Positions 51,081-59,775 of a stretch of DNA of 64,000 bases are shown here, piece by piece; positions within the stretch are counted from its first letter, which is position 1, and every line of letters starts with the position of its first letter. Under the pieces are notes generated by a model. It saw only the letters and a list, made by a program, of their open reading frames with translations, did not search any database and was not told the DNA's origin. The stretch spans positions 2,542,001-2,606,000 of the forward strand of contig OY969782.1 of NCBI GenBank assembly GCA_963703045.1, written 5' to 3'. The stretch is from Miltoncostaea sp963703045 (GTDB lineage: Bacteria > Actinomycetota > Thermoleophilia > Miltoncostaeales > Miltoncostaeaceae). Made by a program: the position numbers and the translations under genes.

Positions 51081-53147
51081 ATGGCGCATCCCGACCCAGC
51101 CCAGCTTCGGAACGTCGCGGTCCTCGGACACCGCGGCAGCGGCAAGACGAGCCTGGTCGAGGCGATGCTGCACGCCGCCGGGAGCACGTCGCGCCTCGGA
51201 CGCGTGGCCGACGGCACCACGGTGTGCGACTCGGATCCCGACGAGCACCGCCGGGGGATGTCGATCTCGACGTCGCTCTGCCATCTCACCTGGGGCGGGG
51301 TCAAGGTCAACCTGCTCGACACGCCGGGCGACCCCTCGTTCCAGGGCGACACCCTCGCGGCGATGCGGGCGGCCGACGCGGCGCTGATGGTGGTCAACGG
51401 CGTCGCGGGAGTCGAGGTGCAGACCGAGCGCCTGTGGGCCCGCGCCGTCGAGCAGGGGCTGCCGCTGGCCGTGGCGGTCAACATGCTCGACCGCGAGCGC
51501 GCCGACTTCGACGCCGCGATCGCCTCGGTGGCCGCGATGACCCCGGGGGCGGTGGCGATCCAGGTCCCCCTCGGCGGGGGGGACGGCTTCCACGGGGTCG
51601 TCAACCTCGTATCGATGACCGCGACGACCTACGCCGAGGGCTCCCTGGCCGGCACGACGGGGCCGATCCCCGACGAGGTGGCGGGCACCGCGCAGGCGGC
51701 TCGCGAGCACCTCATCGACGTGGTCGCCGAGACCGACGACGCGCTGATCGAGAAGTACCTCGAGGGGCAGGACATCTCGACCGACGAGCTGATCGCCGCG
51801 ATCCTCAGCGGCGTGGCCGAGGGCCGGGTCGCCCCGGTGGCGTGCGTCTCGGGCGGCGCGGGGATCGGGCTCGACCGGCTGCTCGACCTGCTCGTGGAGG
51901 CCCTGCCGTCGCCGATGACGGCCCGGGTGCGCGGGGCGATCGACCCCGCCACCGGCGAGCCCGCATCGCTGACGCCGTCCGAGGACGGACCGGCGGTGGC
52001 GCTCTGCTTCAAGACGGTCGCCGACCAGTTCAGCGGCCGCATCAGCCTGCTGAGGGTGTTCTCGGGCGTCCTGAGGGGCGACGGCCACGCCACGGTGGCC
52101 GGCTCGGGGGCGCGCGAGCGCGTGGGGCAGCTCTTCACCCTGCAGGGCAAGGAGCACGTGCCGATGACCGAGATCGGGCCCGGCGACATCGGCGCCGTCG
52201 CCAAGCTCAAGGACGTGGCGACCGGCGACGCCCTCACGACCGACGGCCCGCCGGTGGCGTTCGCCCCCATCGCCCTGCCGCCTCCGCTCATGAGCTTCTC
52301 GGTGACCGCGCACACGCAGGGTGAGGACGACAAGCTCAACGCGTCGTTGCGCCGGATGCACGACGAGGACCCCACCATCGACGTGCACCACGACGAGCAG
52401 ACCGGCGACCTGATCCTCGCCGGCCTCTCCCAGATGCACGTCGAGGTGATCGCCGACCGCATCGAGCGCCGGTTCGGCGTCGCCATGGACCTCGCCCCCC
52501 CGCACGTGCCCTACCGCGAGACGATCACGGCGTCGGCCGAGGCCGAGGGCAAGCACAAGAAGCAGAGCGGCGGGCGCGGGCAGTACGCCGACTGCTGGCT
52601 GCGCATCGAGCCCCTGCCGCGGGGCTCCGGGTTCGAGTTCGTCGACAAGGTCGTGGGCGGCTCGGTGCCCCGCGCCTTCATCCCGGCCGTCGAGAAGGGC
52701 GTGGTCGAGGCGATGCGACAAGGGGAGCTGGCCGGCTACCCGGTGGTCGACGTGCGCGTGACCCTCTACGACGGCAAGCACCACCCCGTCGACTCGTCCG
52801 AGATGGCGTTCAAGATCGCCGGGTCGCTCGGGTTCAGGGCGGCCGTGGCGGCGGCCCGGCCCGTGCTGCTCGAGCCGGTGATGCGGGTCGAGGTGACGGT
52901 GCCCGCCGAGAACGTGGGCGACGTGATGGGCGACCTCAACGGGCGGCGGGGGCATCCGCTCGGCATGGAGGCCCGTGGCCACGACGAGGTGATCCGCGCC
53001 GAGGTGCCCATGGCCGAGATGCTCGAGTACGCGCCCGACCTGCGGGCCATGACCGGCGGCCGCGGCGACTACACGATGGAGTTCGACCACTACGCGCAGG
53101 TGCCGGCGCACCTCGCGCAGAAGGCCCGCACCGAGGCGCTCGCCTAG
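51081..53147 (+). CDS. EF-G paralogue (FusA2-like) with degenerate GTPase motifs
   Basis: A 688-residue translation-factor-like protein with all five EF-G domains. G1 GHRGSGKT (16-23) is intact; switch I reads RGMSIS (58-63); G3 is DTPGDPSF (80-87), so the catalytic His of DTPGH is replaced by Asp; G4 is NMLD (134-137) instead of NKxD. The domain IV-V sequence is well kept (HKKQSGGRGQYADCWLRIEP; GGSVPRAFIPAVEKGVVEAM; MEFDHYAQVPAHLAQK). It resembles actinobacterial EF-G2, thought to have weak or no GTPase and an unclear ribosome role. Lies 50 bases after the sigma gene. Confidence 0.88.
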   Translation: MAHPDPAQLRNVAVLGHRGSGKTSLVEAMLHAAGSTSRLGRVADGTTVCDSDPDEHRRGMSISTSLCHLTWGGVKVNLLDTPGDPSFQGDTLAAMRAADAALMVVNGVAGVEVQTERLWARAVEQGLPLAVAVNMLDRERADFDAAIASVAAMTPGAVAIQVPLGGGDGFHGVVNLVSMTATTYAEGSLAGTTGPIPDEVAGTAQAAREHLIDVVAETDDALIEKYLEGQDISTDELIAAILSGVAEGRVAPVACVSGGAGIGLDRLLDLLVEALPSPMTARVRGAIDPATGEPASLTPSEDGPAVALCFKTVADQFSGRISLLRVFSGVLRGDGHATVAGSGARERVGQLFTLQGKEHVPMTEIGPGDIGAVAKLKDVATGDALTTDGPPVAFAPIALPPPLMSFSVTAHTQGEDDKLNASLRRMHDEDPTIDVHHDEQTGDLILAGLSQMHVEVIADRIERRFGVAMDLAPPHVPYRETITASAEAEGKHKKQSGGRGQYADCWLRIEPLPRGSGFEFVDKVVGGSVPRAFIPAVEKGVVEAMRQGELAGYPVVDVRVTLYDGKHHPVDSSEMAFKIAGSLGFRAAVAAARPVLLEPVMRVEVTVPAENVGDVMGDLNGRRGHPLGMEARGHDEVIRAEVPMAEMLEYAPDLRAMTGGRGDYTMEFDHYAQVPAHLAQKARTEALA

Positions 53148-53164
53148 AGGGCGCCGCCAGCGCC

Positions 53165-53170
53165 TACGAT
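53165..53170 (+). promoter_or_regulatory. -10 element for Nif3-like gene
   Basis: TACGAT exactly six bases before ATG 53177, in the 29-base gap after the EF-G paralogue; predicts an independent leaderless transcript. Confidence 0.5.
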
Positions 53171-53176
53171 GCGCCG

Positions 53177-53956
53177 ATGCTGGTCGCCCATCTCCTCGCC
53201 GCCGTGGAGCGCCTCGCCCCGGCCGCTCTCGCGGAGGACTGGGACAACGTGGGCCTGCTCGTGGGGCGGCACAACCAGCCCTTGCGGGGCGTGCTCGTCG
53301 CGCTCGAGCTGCGCGACGAGGTGCTCGGCGAGGCGCGCGAGCGCGGCTGCGACGCGGTGCTCACCCATCACCCGCCGATCTTCCCGGCCCTCGCGGCGTT
53401 CACCGACCACGGCGCGGCCAGCGAGCTGGTGCTGCGGGCCGCCGAGGACCGGGTCGCCATCCTCGCCGCCCACACCAACCTCGACTCGGCCCGCGGCGGG
53501 CTCAACGACGTGATGTGCGAGGTGCTCGGCATCGGCCCGGCCGAGCCCCTTCGCCCGGACTCGGTCGACCCCGGTGCCGGTCTCGGGCGCGTCGGCACGG
53601 TGCGCCCGATCAACCTGGCGGCCCTGGTCGAGCGCGTGGCCGCCGGCTTCGGCGGCGAGGTCACCTACGCCGGCGACCCCTGGACGCGCCTCGAGCGCGT
53701 GGCCTGCTGCACCGGATCGGGCGCGTCGATGATCGACGACGCGCGCGCCCGGGGGGCCGACGCCTTCGTCACCAGCGATCTCAAGTACCACGACGCCGAT
53801 CGCGCCGAGGGCCTGCCCCTCGTGCACCTGCCCCACGCCCGCGCCGAGCGGGTGGCGCTCAAGCGCTGGACGAAGTCGCTCGGGCGGGCACTGGCGGGCG
53901 AGCGCGTCGAGGTGCACTTCGCCGAGGCCGACACCGACCCGTGGCAGAGCGCCTGA
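53177..53956 (+). CDS. Nif3-like dinuclear metal-centre protein
   Basis: A 259-residue NIF3/YbgI (GTP cyclohydrolase 1 type 2-like) protein: EDWDNVGLLVGR near residue 20, VLTHHPPIFPAL near 62, AAHTNLDSARGGLND near 97, and C-terminal CCTGSGASMIDDARARGADA, TSDLKYHDADRAEG. Metal-binding His pairs are present. The shorter form without the PII-like insert. Biological role of the family remains unclear. Confidence 0.92.
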   Translation: MLVAHLLAAVERLAPAALAEDWDNVGLLVGRHNQPLRGVLVALELRDEVLGEARERGCDAVLTHHPPIFPALAAFTDHGAASELVLRAAEDRVAILAAHTNLDSARGGLNDVMCEVLGIGPAEPLRPDSVDPGAGLGRVGTVRPINLAALVERVAAGFGGEVTYAGDPWTRLERVACCTGSGASMIDDARARGADAFVTSDLKYHDADRAEGLPLVHLPHARAERVALKRWTKSLGRALAGERVEVHFAEADTDPWQSA

Positions 53957-54029
53957 CCCGCGGGGCGGCGCGGGGACGGCGACACCCCGTTTGAGGCTCC
54001 CCCGCCGGGTCGGTACACTGCCGCAGCGC

Positions 54030-54103
54030 GCGGATGTAGCTCAGTTGGCTAGAGCGTCTGCTTGCCATGCAGAAGGTCGTGGGTTCGAGTCCCATCATCC
54101 GCT
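54030..54103 (+). tRNA. tRNA-Gly (GCC)
   Basis: Cloverleaf folds by eye: 7-bp acceptor GCGGATG/CATCCGC, D-stem GCTC/GAGC, anticodon stem TCTGC/GCAGA with loop TTGCCAT (anticodon GCC at 54064-54066), T-loop TTCGAGT with stem GTGGG/CCCAT. Discriminator T; CCA is not encoded. A terminator follows ten bases later. Confidence 0.97.
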
Positions 54104-54112
54104 CTCCTGAGA

Positions 54113-54136
54113 AGCCCCCGGAAGTCGGGGGCTTTT
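54113..54136 (+). terminator. Rho-independent terminator after tRNA-Gly
   Basis: Stem AGCCCCCG/CGGGGGCT (8 bp), loop GAAGT, then TTT. The only canonical hairpin-plus-T terminator I could see in the window. Confidence 0.85.
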
Positions 54137-54322
54137 CTCGTCTTCGGGCGCCAGCTGTCCCGACCTTCACCGCCGGCGGCCTCCGCGGCCTTCCGCCGAC
54201 GTCGATGACCTCGGTGCGGGTGTTCCGGGACGGTCGGCGGCAAACCCCGGAGTCGCCGGGTCGCGGCCCGGGGTAGCGTGGGATCCCGACGCCATCGGGG
54301 CGTGGGCATCGAGGAGGTCGTC

Positions 54323-54916
54323 GTGACCGACCGCAGCGACTATCCCGCCCGGCTGTCCATCGACTACCCCGATCGGCCACTCGACCGGCTGTCGACCTTC
54401 TTGCGGATGCTCTACGTGATCCCGATCGGCGTCGTGGTCGCCCTGCTGAGCGCGACGCAGGCCGGCTGGGCGGGCCTGCTGTTCGTCCCGGTCCTGCTGA
54501 TGATCCTGTTCCGGCGCAAGTACCCGGGATGGTGGTTCGACTTCAACCTCGACCTCTCCCGGTTCACGAATCGCGTGGCCGCCTACCTGGCGCTCATGTC
54601 GGACGTCTACCCCTCCACGGACGACGCGCAGTACGTGCACCTCGAGCTCGACCGTCCGGACGCCGCGCGCGACCTGAACAGGTGGCTGCCGCTCGTGAAG
54701 TGGCTGCTCGCGATCCCGCACTACGTGGTGCTGGTGTTCCTGACCGTCGGCGCGCTGTTCGCGGTGGTCGGCGCCTGGTTCGCCATCCTGGTCACCGGAC
54801 GCTACCCCCGTGGGATCTTCGACTACGTCGAGGGCGTGCTGCGCTGGTGGCTGCGCGTGGAGGCGTACGCGTTCCTGCTCGTCACCGACGACTACCCGCC
54901 GTTCCGGCTGTCGTAG
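54323..54916 (+). CDS. DUF4389 membrane protein
   Basis: A 197-residue DUF4389 protein: YPARLSIDYPDRPLDRLSTFLRMLYVIP at the N-terminus in two pieces, repeated FNLDLSRFTNRVAAYLALMSD and RGIFDYVEGVLRWWLRVEAYAFLL blocks, VTDDYPPF at the end. Four hydrophobic segments. GTG 54323 follows GAGGAGG by six bases; TAGCGT at about 54275 is a possible -10. Function unknown. The region 54137-54322 before it holds nothing else I can identify. Confidence 0.85.
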   Translation: MTDRSDYPARLSIDYPDRPLDRLSTFLRMLYVIPIGVVVALLSATQAGWAGLLFVPVLLMILFRRKYPGWWFDFNLDLSRFTNRVAAYLALMSDVYPSTDDAQYVHLELDRPDAARDLNRWLPLVKWLLAIPHYVVLVFLTVGALFAVVGAWFAILVTGRYPRGIFDYVEGVLRWWLRVEAYAFLLVTDDYPPFRLS

Positions 54917-54947
54917 CGCCCGGCACCGCCGCGACGCCGCGACCCGG

Positions 54948-55328
54948 CTACGACGTGCGGTCAACCGGCTTGAGGAAGAAGATCTCGACGGCGATGTCGG
55001 GCGCGAGCGACACCTGGCTCATGAACGCGAGCACCTTGCGGTCGAGGCAGCTCTCGGCGGCGTCGCGGTACTCGGGCTCCATGGCCACCTGGAAGCTGCG
55101 GCGCAGCGCGTGCACCTGATCGCCCTGACCACGCTCGATGAGGGTGTTCTCGACGGGCGTGAGGGCGTCGCGGAGGACGCAGATCACCAGGTCCTCGTGG
55201 ACCCGCTCGGTGCGGGCACGGGGCGGCCCCTTGCCGAAGAACTCGGCGTGCAGCCGTACGATCGCCGTGTTGAGATCGAGCAGCGGCGAATCGCGCCGCC
55301 CCTCGCCGGGTAGGTCCGTGACACCCAT
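54948..55328 (-). CDS. DUF2294 (Na-translocating decarboxylase-associated-like) protein
   Basis: A 126-residue DUF2294 protein: LLDLNTAIVRLHAEFFGKGPPRARTERVHED in two parts, LVICVLRDALTPVENTLIERG, VHALRRSFQVAMEPEYRDAAE. The GKGP motif and internal layout match the family, whose members occur near signalling genes in Bacilli and actinobacteria; function unknown. A CGAAAC-TG-GTTTCG palindrome lies 17 bases upstream of the ATG. Confidence 0.85.
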   Translation of the reverse strand: MGVTDLPGEGRRDSPLLDLNTAIVRLHAEFFGKGPPRARTERVHEDLVICVLRDALTPVENTLIERGQGDQVHALRRSFQVAMEPEYRDAAESCLDRKVLAFMSQVSLAPDIAVEIFFLKPVDRTS

Positions 55329-55345
55329 CTCTCACCGCTCTCCGC

Positions 55346-55359
55346 CGAAACTGGTTTCG
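55346..55359. promoter_or_regulatory. Palindrome CGAAAC-TG-GTTTCG upstream of DUF2294 gene
   Basis: Perfect 6-bp arms with a 2-base centre, 17 bases before the DUF2294 start. The position suits a repressor site over the promoter or early leader. A second perfect 12-bp palindrome, CCGACGCGTCGG, lies at 55414-55425 in the same gap. The remainder of 55329-55559 shows no gene. Confidence 0.4.
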
Positions 55360-55559
55360 ACTCCGGAGGAGAAAGTCGGCGTTTCCCGCGCGTCGCGCGT
55401 TCTCCGAGCCAAACCGACGCGTCGGCCGTCGGGGATCACCCGAGCGGACGCCGTGGCGGGCGCTTCGCCGGCCGGATCGCCCCTGCGGACGATGCGGTCG
55501 CAACGACTCTACTCCTCTCGGGTCGGCGGCCGACGAGCACGGGCCGGGGGGAGAGCCGG

Positions 55560-55952
55560 TCAGAGGTCGAACTCGAACCACACGGTGGTCGGGCCGTCGC
55601 GGATACCCCACCGGTCCGACAGCTCGGCGACCAGCCACACGCCGCGACCTCCGGAGCGGCCGGGCGGCGGCCGGCCGGTGTACGTCCAGCGGAACCCGGG
55701 GCCCCTGTCGCTCACCTCGATGCGGAGCACCCCGGCCTCCACGGACGCGCGCAGTGCGATGCGATCGTCGGCGCCGAGGCCCGCGTGGCGCACGCTGTTG
55801 GTCACGAGCTCGCTCACCAGGAGCAGGAGGTCGGCCCGCCGATCGTCGTCGGCGGCCAGGATCGGATCGTCTCCTTCGACGAACCGGCGCATGGCCTGGC
55901 GCGCCGTTATCGCGGCCGACAGGCTGACGCCGATCTTCAGTTCGAGGACCAC
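55560..55952 (-). CDS. Anti-sigma regulatory ATPase (RsbW/SpoIIAB-like)
   Basis: A 130-residue HATPase_c_2 protein. N-box SELVTNSVRHAG near residue 55, G1 VSDRGPGF near 88, G2 GGRGVWLVAELSDRWG near 105. Such kinases bind sigma factors or phosphorylate STAS antagonists. GTG 55952 chosen because it gives the full first strand (VVLELKIGVS). It is divergent from the STAS protein at 56089, its likely partner. Confidence 0.88.
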   Translation of the reverse strand: MVLELKIGVSLSAAITARQAMRRFVEGDDPILAADDDRRADLLLLVSELVTNSVRHAGLGADDRIALRASVEAGVLRIEVSDRGPGFRWTYTGRPPPGRSGGRGVWLVAELSDRWGIRDGPTTVWFEFDL

Positions 55953-55960
55953 CGGCCCCC

Positions 55961-55986
55961 TACTACCCCGCACGCGCCGAGTAGTA
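55961..55986. promoter_or_regulatory. Inverted repeat TACTAC-N14-GTAGTA between anti-sigma and STAS genes
   Basis: Perfect 6-bp arms (55961-55966, 55981-55986) in the divergent gap. On the minus strand TAGTAG lies seven bases before GTG 55952, so the left arm overlaps a possible -10 of the anti-sigma gene; the right arm continues into TACCAT on the plus strand. Could be an operator or paired promoters. Confidence 0.35.
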
Positions 55987-56088
55987 CCATTGCCGCGGTC
56001 GCGTCGGTGAGAACCGCCGGCGGGGCCCTCGAGGTCGCCAGGGCACGGCTCATCCGCGTGGACGCGGGATCCGGACCGGGACCGTCTT

Positions 56089-56514
56089 ATGGCGACACTC
56101 GCAAGAGGTGTGTCATGGACTCCGCCTGGATGTGCGATCGAGGTGCGCGAGGGCTCGGACGGGCGGATCGTCGCCCGCCTGGACGGCGATCTCGACATGG
56201 CCGGTGCCAACCGGGTTCTCGAGGCCCTGAGCGAGGCGGTCGAGCGCGCGGAGCTCGTCGTCGTCGACCTCCACGACCTGAGCTTCATCGACTCGACGGG
56301 CATCAGCGCGCTCTACTGGGCGCACCGCGCCGCCGAGCAGAGCGGCGGCCGTCTCGTGCTCAACCGCCCCTCGCCGGCCGTGCTGCGCGTCGTCGAGCTG
56401 CTCGGCCTGACGGAGCTGGAGCTGTCGGCCGACGTCGGGCTACTGGACGGAGCAGCGCCGTCCCCCGCCCGGCACGAGGGCCGTTCGCCCGACCGGAGCC
56501 CCGGTCGGGGCTGA
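56089..56514 (+). CDS. STAS-domain anti-anti-sigma factor
   Basis: A 141-residue STAS protein: IVARLDGDLDMAGANRVLEAL, VVVDLHDLSFIDSTGISALYWAHR with the phosphorylatable Ser in DSTG near residue 69, and RPSPAVLRVVELLGL. It would be switched by the divergent anti-sigma ATPase. The last 75 bases overlap the convergent GT87 gene. Confidence 0.88.
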   Translation: MATLARGVSWTPPGCAIEVREGSDGRIVARLDGDLDMAGANRVLEALSEAVERAELVVVDLHDLSFIDSTGISALYWAHRAAEQSGGRLVLNRPSPAVLRVVELLGLTELELSADVGLLDGAAPSPARHEGRSPDRSPGRG

Positions 56515-57834
56515 GGGCGGGATGCCGGCCGCGTCGTCGCGCCGGCCGCCCGGTCGGAGGCGGCGACGCGCGCCCCAGATGGCGGCCGCCGCGACCGGGG
56601 CGTAGATGACGAGGCTCGCCCACAGCGGCATCCCCCCCGTCTGCTTGACCACGTAGGCCAGCGGCAGGACCCCCGACAGCCACATCCACCCGGGGGCCGC
56701 CACCACCACCAGGAAGGGCGTCAGCACCAGCGCGTGCCAGGGCTGCACGTAGTCAACGACCATCAGCAGCCCCCCGAGCACGAGCAGGCAGGAGCGCGCG
56801 ACCTGCTCGACGCTCGAGTGCCGGCGCCGCGCGACCACCCCCAGGAGCAGCAGCAGGCCCGCCCCCAGGGTGAGCCGGGACGCCTCCTCGCCGATCACCG
56901 CGGACAGGAGCTGGTCGAGGCTGCCGTTGAAGCGCTCCTCGGCCTCGAACCGCCCCAGCGAACCGGTCACGCCGGTCCCGATCGTCGCGGCGTACGGGAT
57001 GTAGGCGGCCACGATGAGCGCCGACGCCGACAGCACGAGTCGGCGGCCGCCCGCCCGCGCGAGGGCCGGCAGCAGCAGCAGGGGTCCGAGCTTGACGAGC
57101 GTCGCCACGGCGATGCAGGCGCCGGCGACGACGCGCCGTCGTGCGCCCCAGGCCACGAGCAGGCCGGCCAGCGCGAGCACCGCCAGGCCGTCGATGTGCC
57201 CGTTGCCCGCGATCTCGCTGATGGCGAGGGGGTGCCACGCATAGGCGGCAACCCTCTCGGGCGGCGCGCGCATGCGCCGCAGCACGACGACCAGCAGCGC
57301 GATCGCACCCGCCTCGGCGATCAGCAACAGCCAGGTCGACGACCGCACGCTCCGCCCGAAGGTCGCCTGGGTGGCCACGAACGCGGCCTGTGCGCCCGGC
57401 GGATACACCGTGCGCCAGTCCTCGTGGTTGACGCCGGGCCAGATGGGGCCGTCGCGCAGGCCGTCGAGCTGCGGGGCGTCCGCCGGGTACCGGTACGGGT
57501 TGATCCCGGCGAGCTGCACCTGCCCGTCCCAGGCATAGCGGTGGACATCGCCCGACAGCGGCGGCGTCGCATCGCCCGGTACGAACGCCGCGGCCCGGAA
57601 GGCGATCGCGCCGACCACCACGACGACGAGGCCCACGCGCGCGAGGCCGACGCCCCGCCAGCAGAGCACGGCCGCCGGAAGGAAGAGGGCGAACGCGACC
57701 ATCTGCCCCGCGACCTGGGTCGTGGGGTCGGTCTCGCCCCTCAGGACGACCTGGAGGCCGAGCATCGCCAGGCCCAGCAGGACCAGCGGCACCACACGTG
57801 GCACGCGCACGGCGCGCCCGGCGATCACGCTCAC
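56440..57834 (-). CDS. GT87-like polyprenol-phosphate-dependent glycosyltransferase
   Basis: A 464-residue protein with about ten or more membrane helices and the GT-C signature in the first outer loop (SGDVHRYAWDGQVQLAGINPYRYP near residue 95), WRTVYPPGAQAAFVATQATFG and AYAWHPLAISEIAGNGHIDGLAV. This is the mannosyltransferase-like layout of GT87/DUF2029. The C-terminal 40 residues are Pro/Gly/Arg-rich and overlap the STAS gene. GTG overlaps the radical-SAM stop (GTGA). Confidence 0.85.
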   Translation of the reverse strand: MSVIAGRAVRVPRVVPLVLLGLAMLGLQVVLRGETDPTTQVAGQMVAFALFLPAAVLCWRGVGLARVGLVVVVVGAIAFRAAAFVPGDATPPLSGDVHRYAWDGQVQLAGINPYRYPADAPQLDGLRDGPIWPGVNHEDWRTVYPPGAQAAFVATQATFGRSVRSSTWLLLIAEAGAIALLVVVLRRMRAPPERVAAYAWHPLAISEIAGNGHIDGLAVLALAGLLVAWGARRRVVAGACIAVATLVKLGPLLLLPALARAGGRRLVLSASALIVAAYIPYAATIGTGVTGSLGRFEAEERFNGSLDQLLSAVIGEEASRLTLGAGLLLLLGVVARRRHSSVEQVARSCLLVLGGLLMVVDYVQPWHALVLTPFLVVVAAPGWMWLSGVLPLAYVVKQTGGMPLWASLVIYAPVAAAAIWGARRRLRPGGRRDDAAGIPPSAPTGAPVGRTALVPGGGRRCSVQ

Positions 57835-58664
57835 CTGAAGCGCGTCGCCTCCGCGAGCGGTACCTCGCTCACGAGGCCGACGAAGGTCCTCATGGCGTCG
57901 GTGAGGGGGGCCGTCCGGCGCGACACCAGCAGATCGGTGTCGAGGCGGCCGCCGCGGACGGTGGGGGCGAAGGGGCTCCAGAAGAGCCCGTCCACCGTCA
58001 CCGTCGCCTCGGCCGGGAGCTCGTCGATGCCCGCGAGCTCCCCGAGCCCGGCCTCGGCGGCGCGGCCGCGGGCGGCCGTCGGGCGCACGACGTGGTCGCC
58101 GGGCGCGATGCCGAGCGACGCGACCAGCCGCTCGACGGCCGCCAGCTCCTCGTCGTCCTGGCCGTAGAGGGTGGTCGCCACGCGCACACCGATGCCCCGG
58201 TCGAGCAGGCGGGGGATCGCGTCGATCACCCGCTCGAAGTTGCCCGGCCCGCGCATCGGGTCGTTCGCGAGCGGGGTCGCCGCGTCGAGCGAGATCTGCA
58301 GGGTGACGTCGTGGCCGCGCAACGGGTCGAGCCGGTCCATTCGCGCGCCCTCGAAGAGCGTGGCGTTGGTCAGCACCAGCACCGGCAGCAGCTCGGAGAG
58401 CTCGGTCGCGACCTGCGGCAGGTCGGGGCGCAGGAAGGGCTCGCCCCCGGTGATGCCGACGCCGCGGAACCCGAGGTCGCGCGCCTCGCGGACGGCGTCG
58501 CGCATCGCGTCGGCCGGCAGCTCGCGCCGCGGCACCCCCGGGCCCGACTCGGTGAGGCAGTACGCGCAGCGCAGGTTGCAGTGGTAGTTCGCGTACAGCC
58601 AGAGACGCGGGCCGAGGCGCCCGTCGTCGATCGCCGCGCGCACGCTCTCGACCACCGCGTTCAC
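57831..58664 (-). CDS. Radical SAM protein
   Basis: A 277-residue radical SAM enzyme. Cluster motif CNLRCAYC near residue 29, GITGGEPFLRPDL near 70 (SAM-binding GGE), LVLTNATLF near 95, LQISLDAATP near 120. There is no SPASM-type Cys-rich C-terminus, so only one Fe-S cluster is expected. Related to peptide- or cofactor-modifying enzymes (MoaA/PqqE-like), but no precursor peptide gene was seen. Overlaps both neighbours by GTGA. Confidence 0.88.
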   Translation of the reverse strand: MNAVVESVRAAIDDGRLGPRLWLYANYHCNLRCAYCLTESGPGVPRRELPADAMRDAVREARDLGFRGVGITGGEPFLRPDLPQVATELSELLPVLVLTNATLFEGARMDRLDPLRGHDVTLQISLDAATPLANDPMRGPGNFERVIDAIPRLLDRGIGVRVATTLYGQDDEELAAVERLVASLGIAPGDHVVRPTAARGRAAEAGLGELAGIDELPAEATVTVDGLFWSPFAPTVRGGRLDTDLLVSRRTAPLTDAMRTFVGLVSEVPLAEATRFR

Positions 58665-59227
58665 GAGGCCGTGAGGGTCCCCGGGTCGAGGGGTATGCCG
58701 GCGACGCTCGCGACGTAGTTGAGCGTCGTGATCGCGCCGGCGAGCACCGTCAGCTCGACGATCTCGTGGTCGGCGAAGTGCTCGCGCATCGCGGTGAGGA
58801 GGTCATCGGGCACGGCGCCGGCATCGGCGACGACCTGGTCGCAGTAGGTCGCGAGGACGTGCTCGCGCGGCGTCAGGCCGGCCTCGGTCAACCCGGGCGA
58901 CGACAGCGCCGCGACGGCCTCGACCGACAGGCCGGCCCGGCGCGCCACCACCTGGTGTGTGGGGATGCAGTAGTCGCACCGGTTGACCGCCGACACCCTC
59001 AGCACCACGACCTCCTTCGTCGCCAGGTCGATCGTGGTCGGGTTCATGACCTGCGACAGGAACGGCGCCAGCGCGGACAGGGTGTCCGGCGAGCCGGCGA
59101 GCACCTTCGTGATGTTGGAGGGATCGCCGTCCGCGTAGAACGACCTCAGGGGCAGCGGCGCCTGATCGCGTCCCACGATCGGCAGGCGCGCGCCCGCGCC
59201 GTTCGCGGAGCCGCTCACAGAGGCCAT
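58661..59227 (-). CDS. AhpD-like carboxymuconolactone decarboxylase-family protein
   Basis: A 188-residue CMD/AhpD-family protein with the redox motif NRCDYCIPTHQVVARRAGL near residue 84 (CxxC and His), VNPTTIDLATKEVVVLRVSA-like strand before it, and EHVLATYCDQVVADAGAVPDD. AhpD-type proteins reduce peroxiredoxin or act as peroxidases. Start may be ATG 59227 or the in-frame GTG 59218, which overlaps the DoxX stop as GTGA. Confidence 0.88.
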   Translation of the reverse strand: MASVSGSANGAGARLPIVGRDQAPLPLRSFYADGDPSNITKVLAGSPDTLSALAPFLSQVMNPTTIDLATKEVVVLRVSAVNRCDYCIPTHQVVARRAGLSVEAVAALSSPGLTEAGLTPREHVLATYCDQVVADAGAVPDDLLTAMREHFADHEIVELTVLAGAITTLNYVASVAGIPLDPGTLTAS

Positions 59228-59775
59228 CGCCGCAGCTCCGGGCGCCGCTCGATGACGAGGCGGTCGAGGCCCCACACGCGACCGGCGGGCACGATGGCGA
59301 GGATGATCAGCGGGATGTACTCGTGGGGCTGCTCGAACGCCCACCGGTTGCTCGAGAAGTAGAGGCCGGCGAGGAAGAGCTGCTGACCGAGGCCGAGGAG
59401 CGCCGCGCCGCGCGTCGCGAGGCCGACGATCAGCAGCGCGCCGACGCCGAGCTCCATCGCCGTGATGAGCCACTGGAAGAAACCCCAGTTCGGGAGCAGC
59501 AGATCGTTCGCGATCCGTCCGATCAGCGGCAGCTCGGTGCGCTCGGCCTCGTTCTCGAGGATGGAGCGTGCCAGCCCGCGGTCGATCAGGTTGGCCTTGT
59601 ACGGCCCGACCGAGATGTCGGTGAAGCTGAAGAGCTTCGCGACGCCGTTGGCGAACAGGATGACGCCGAAGAAGATGCGCAGCGCGGCCAGCCCCTGCCC
59701 GAGCAGATGGACCTCTCCGTCGCCTCCGGCCGCGGGCCGGACGGGCGCCCGCGGCGCCGGCGCCCCGCCGCTCAC
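59215..59775 (-). CDS. DoxX-family membrane protein
   Basis: A 186-residue protein with four hydrophobic segments: GLAALRIFFGVILFANGVAKL, WLITAMELGVGALLIVGLAT, AALLGLGQQLFLAGLYF and EYIPLIILAIVPAGRV, typical of DoxX. GTG 59775 overlaps the DM13-protein stop (GTGA). DoxX proteins act in thiosulfate/quinol oxidation or membrane redox complexes. Context with DM13 and AhpD-like genes points to a redox role. Confidence 0.85.
   Translation of the reverse strand: MSGGAPAPRAPVRPAAGGDGEVHLLGQGLAALRIFFGVILFANGVAKLFSFTDISVGPYKANLIDRGLARSILENEAERTELPLIGRIANDLLLPNWGFFQWLITAMELGVGALLIVGLATRGAALLGLGQQLFLAGLYFSSNRWAFEQPHEYIPLIILAIVPAGRVWGLDRLVIERRPELRRWPL

Noticed and set aside
53859..54380. Minus-strand reading frames across the tRNA region
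   Set aside because: They run through the tRNA and terminator antisense and have no recognisable protein features.
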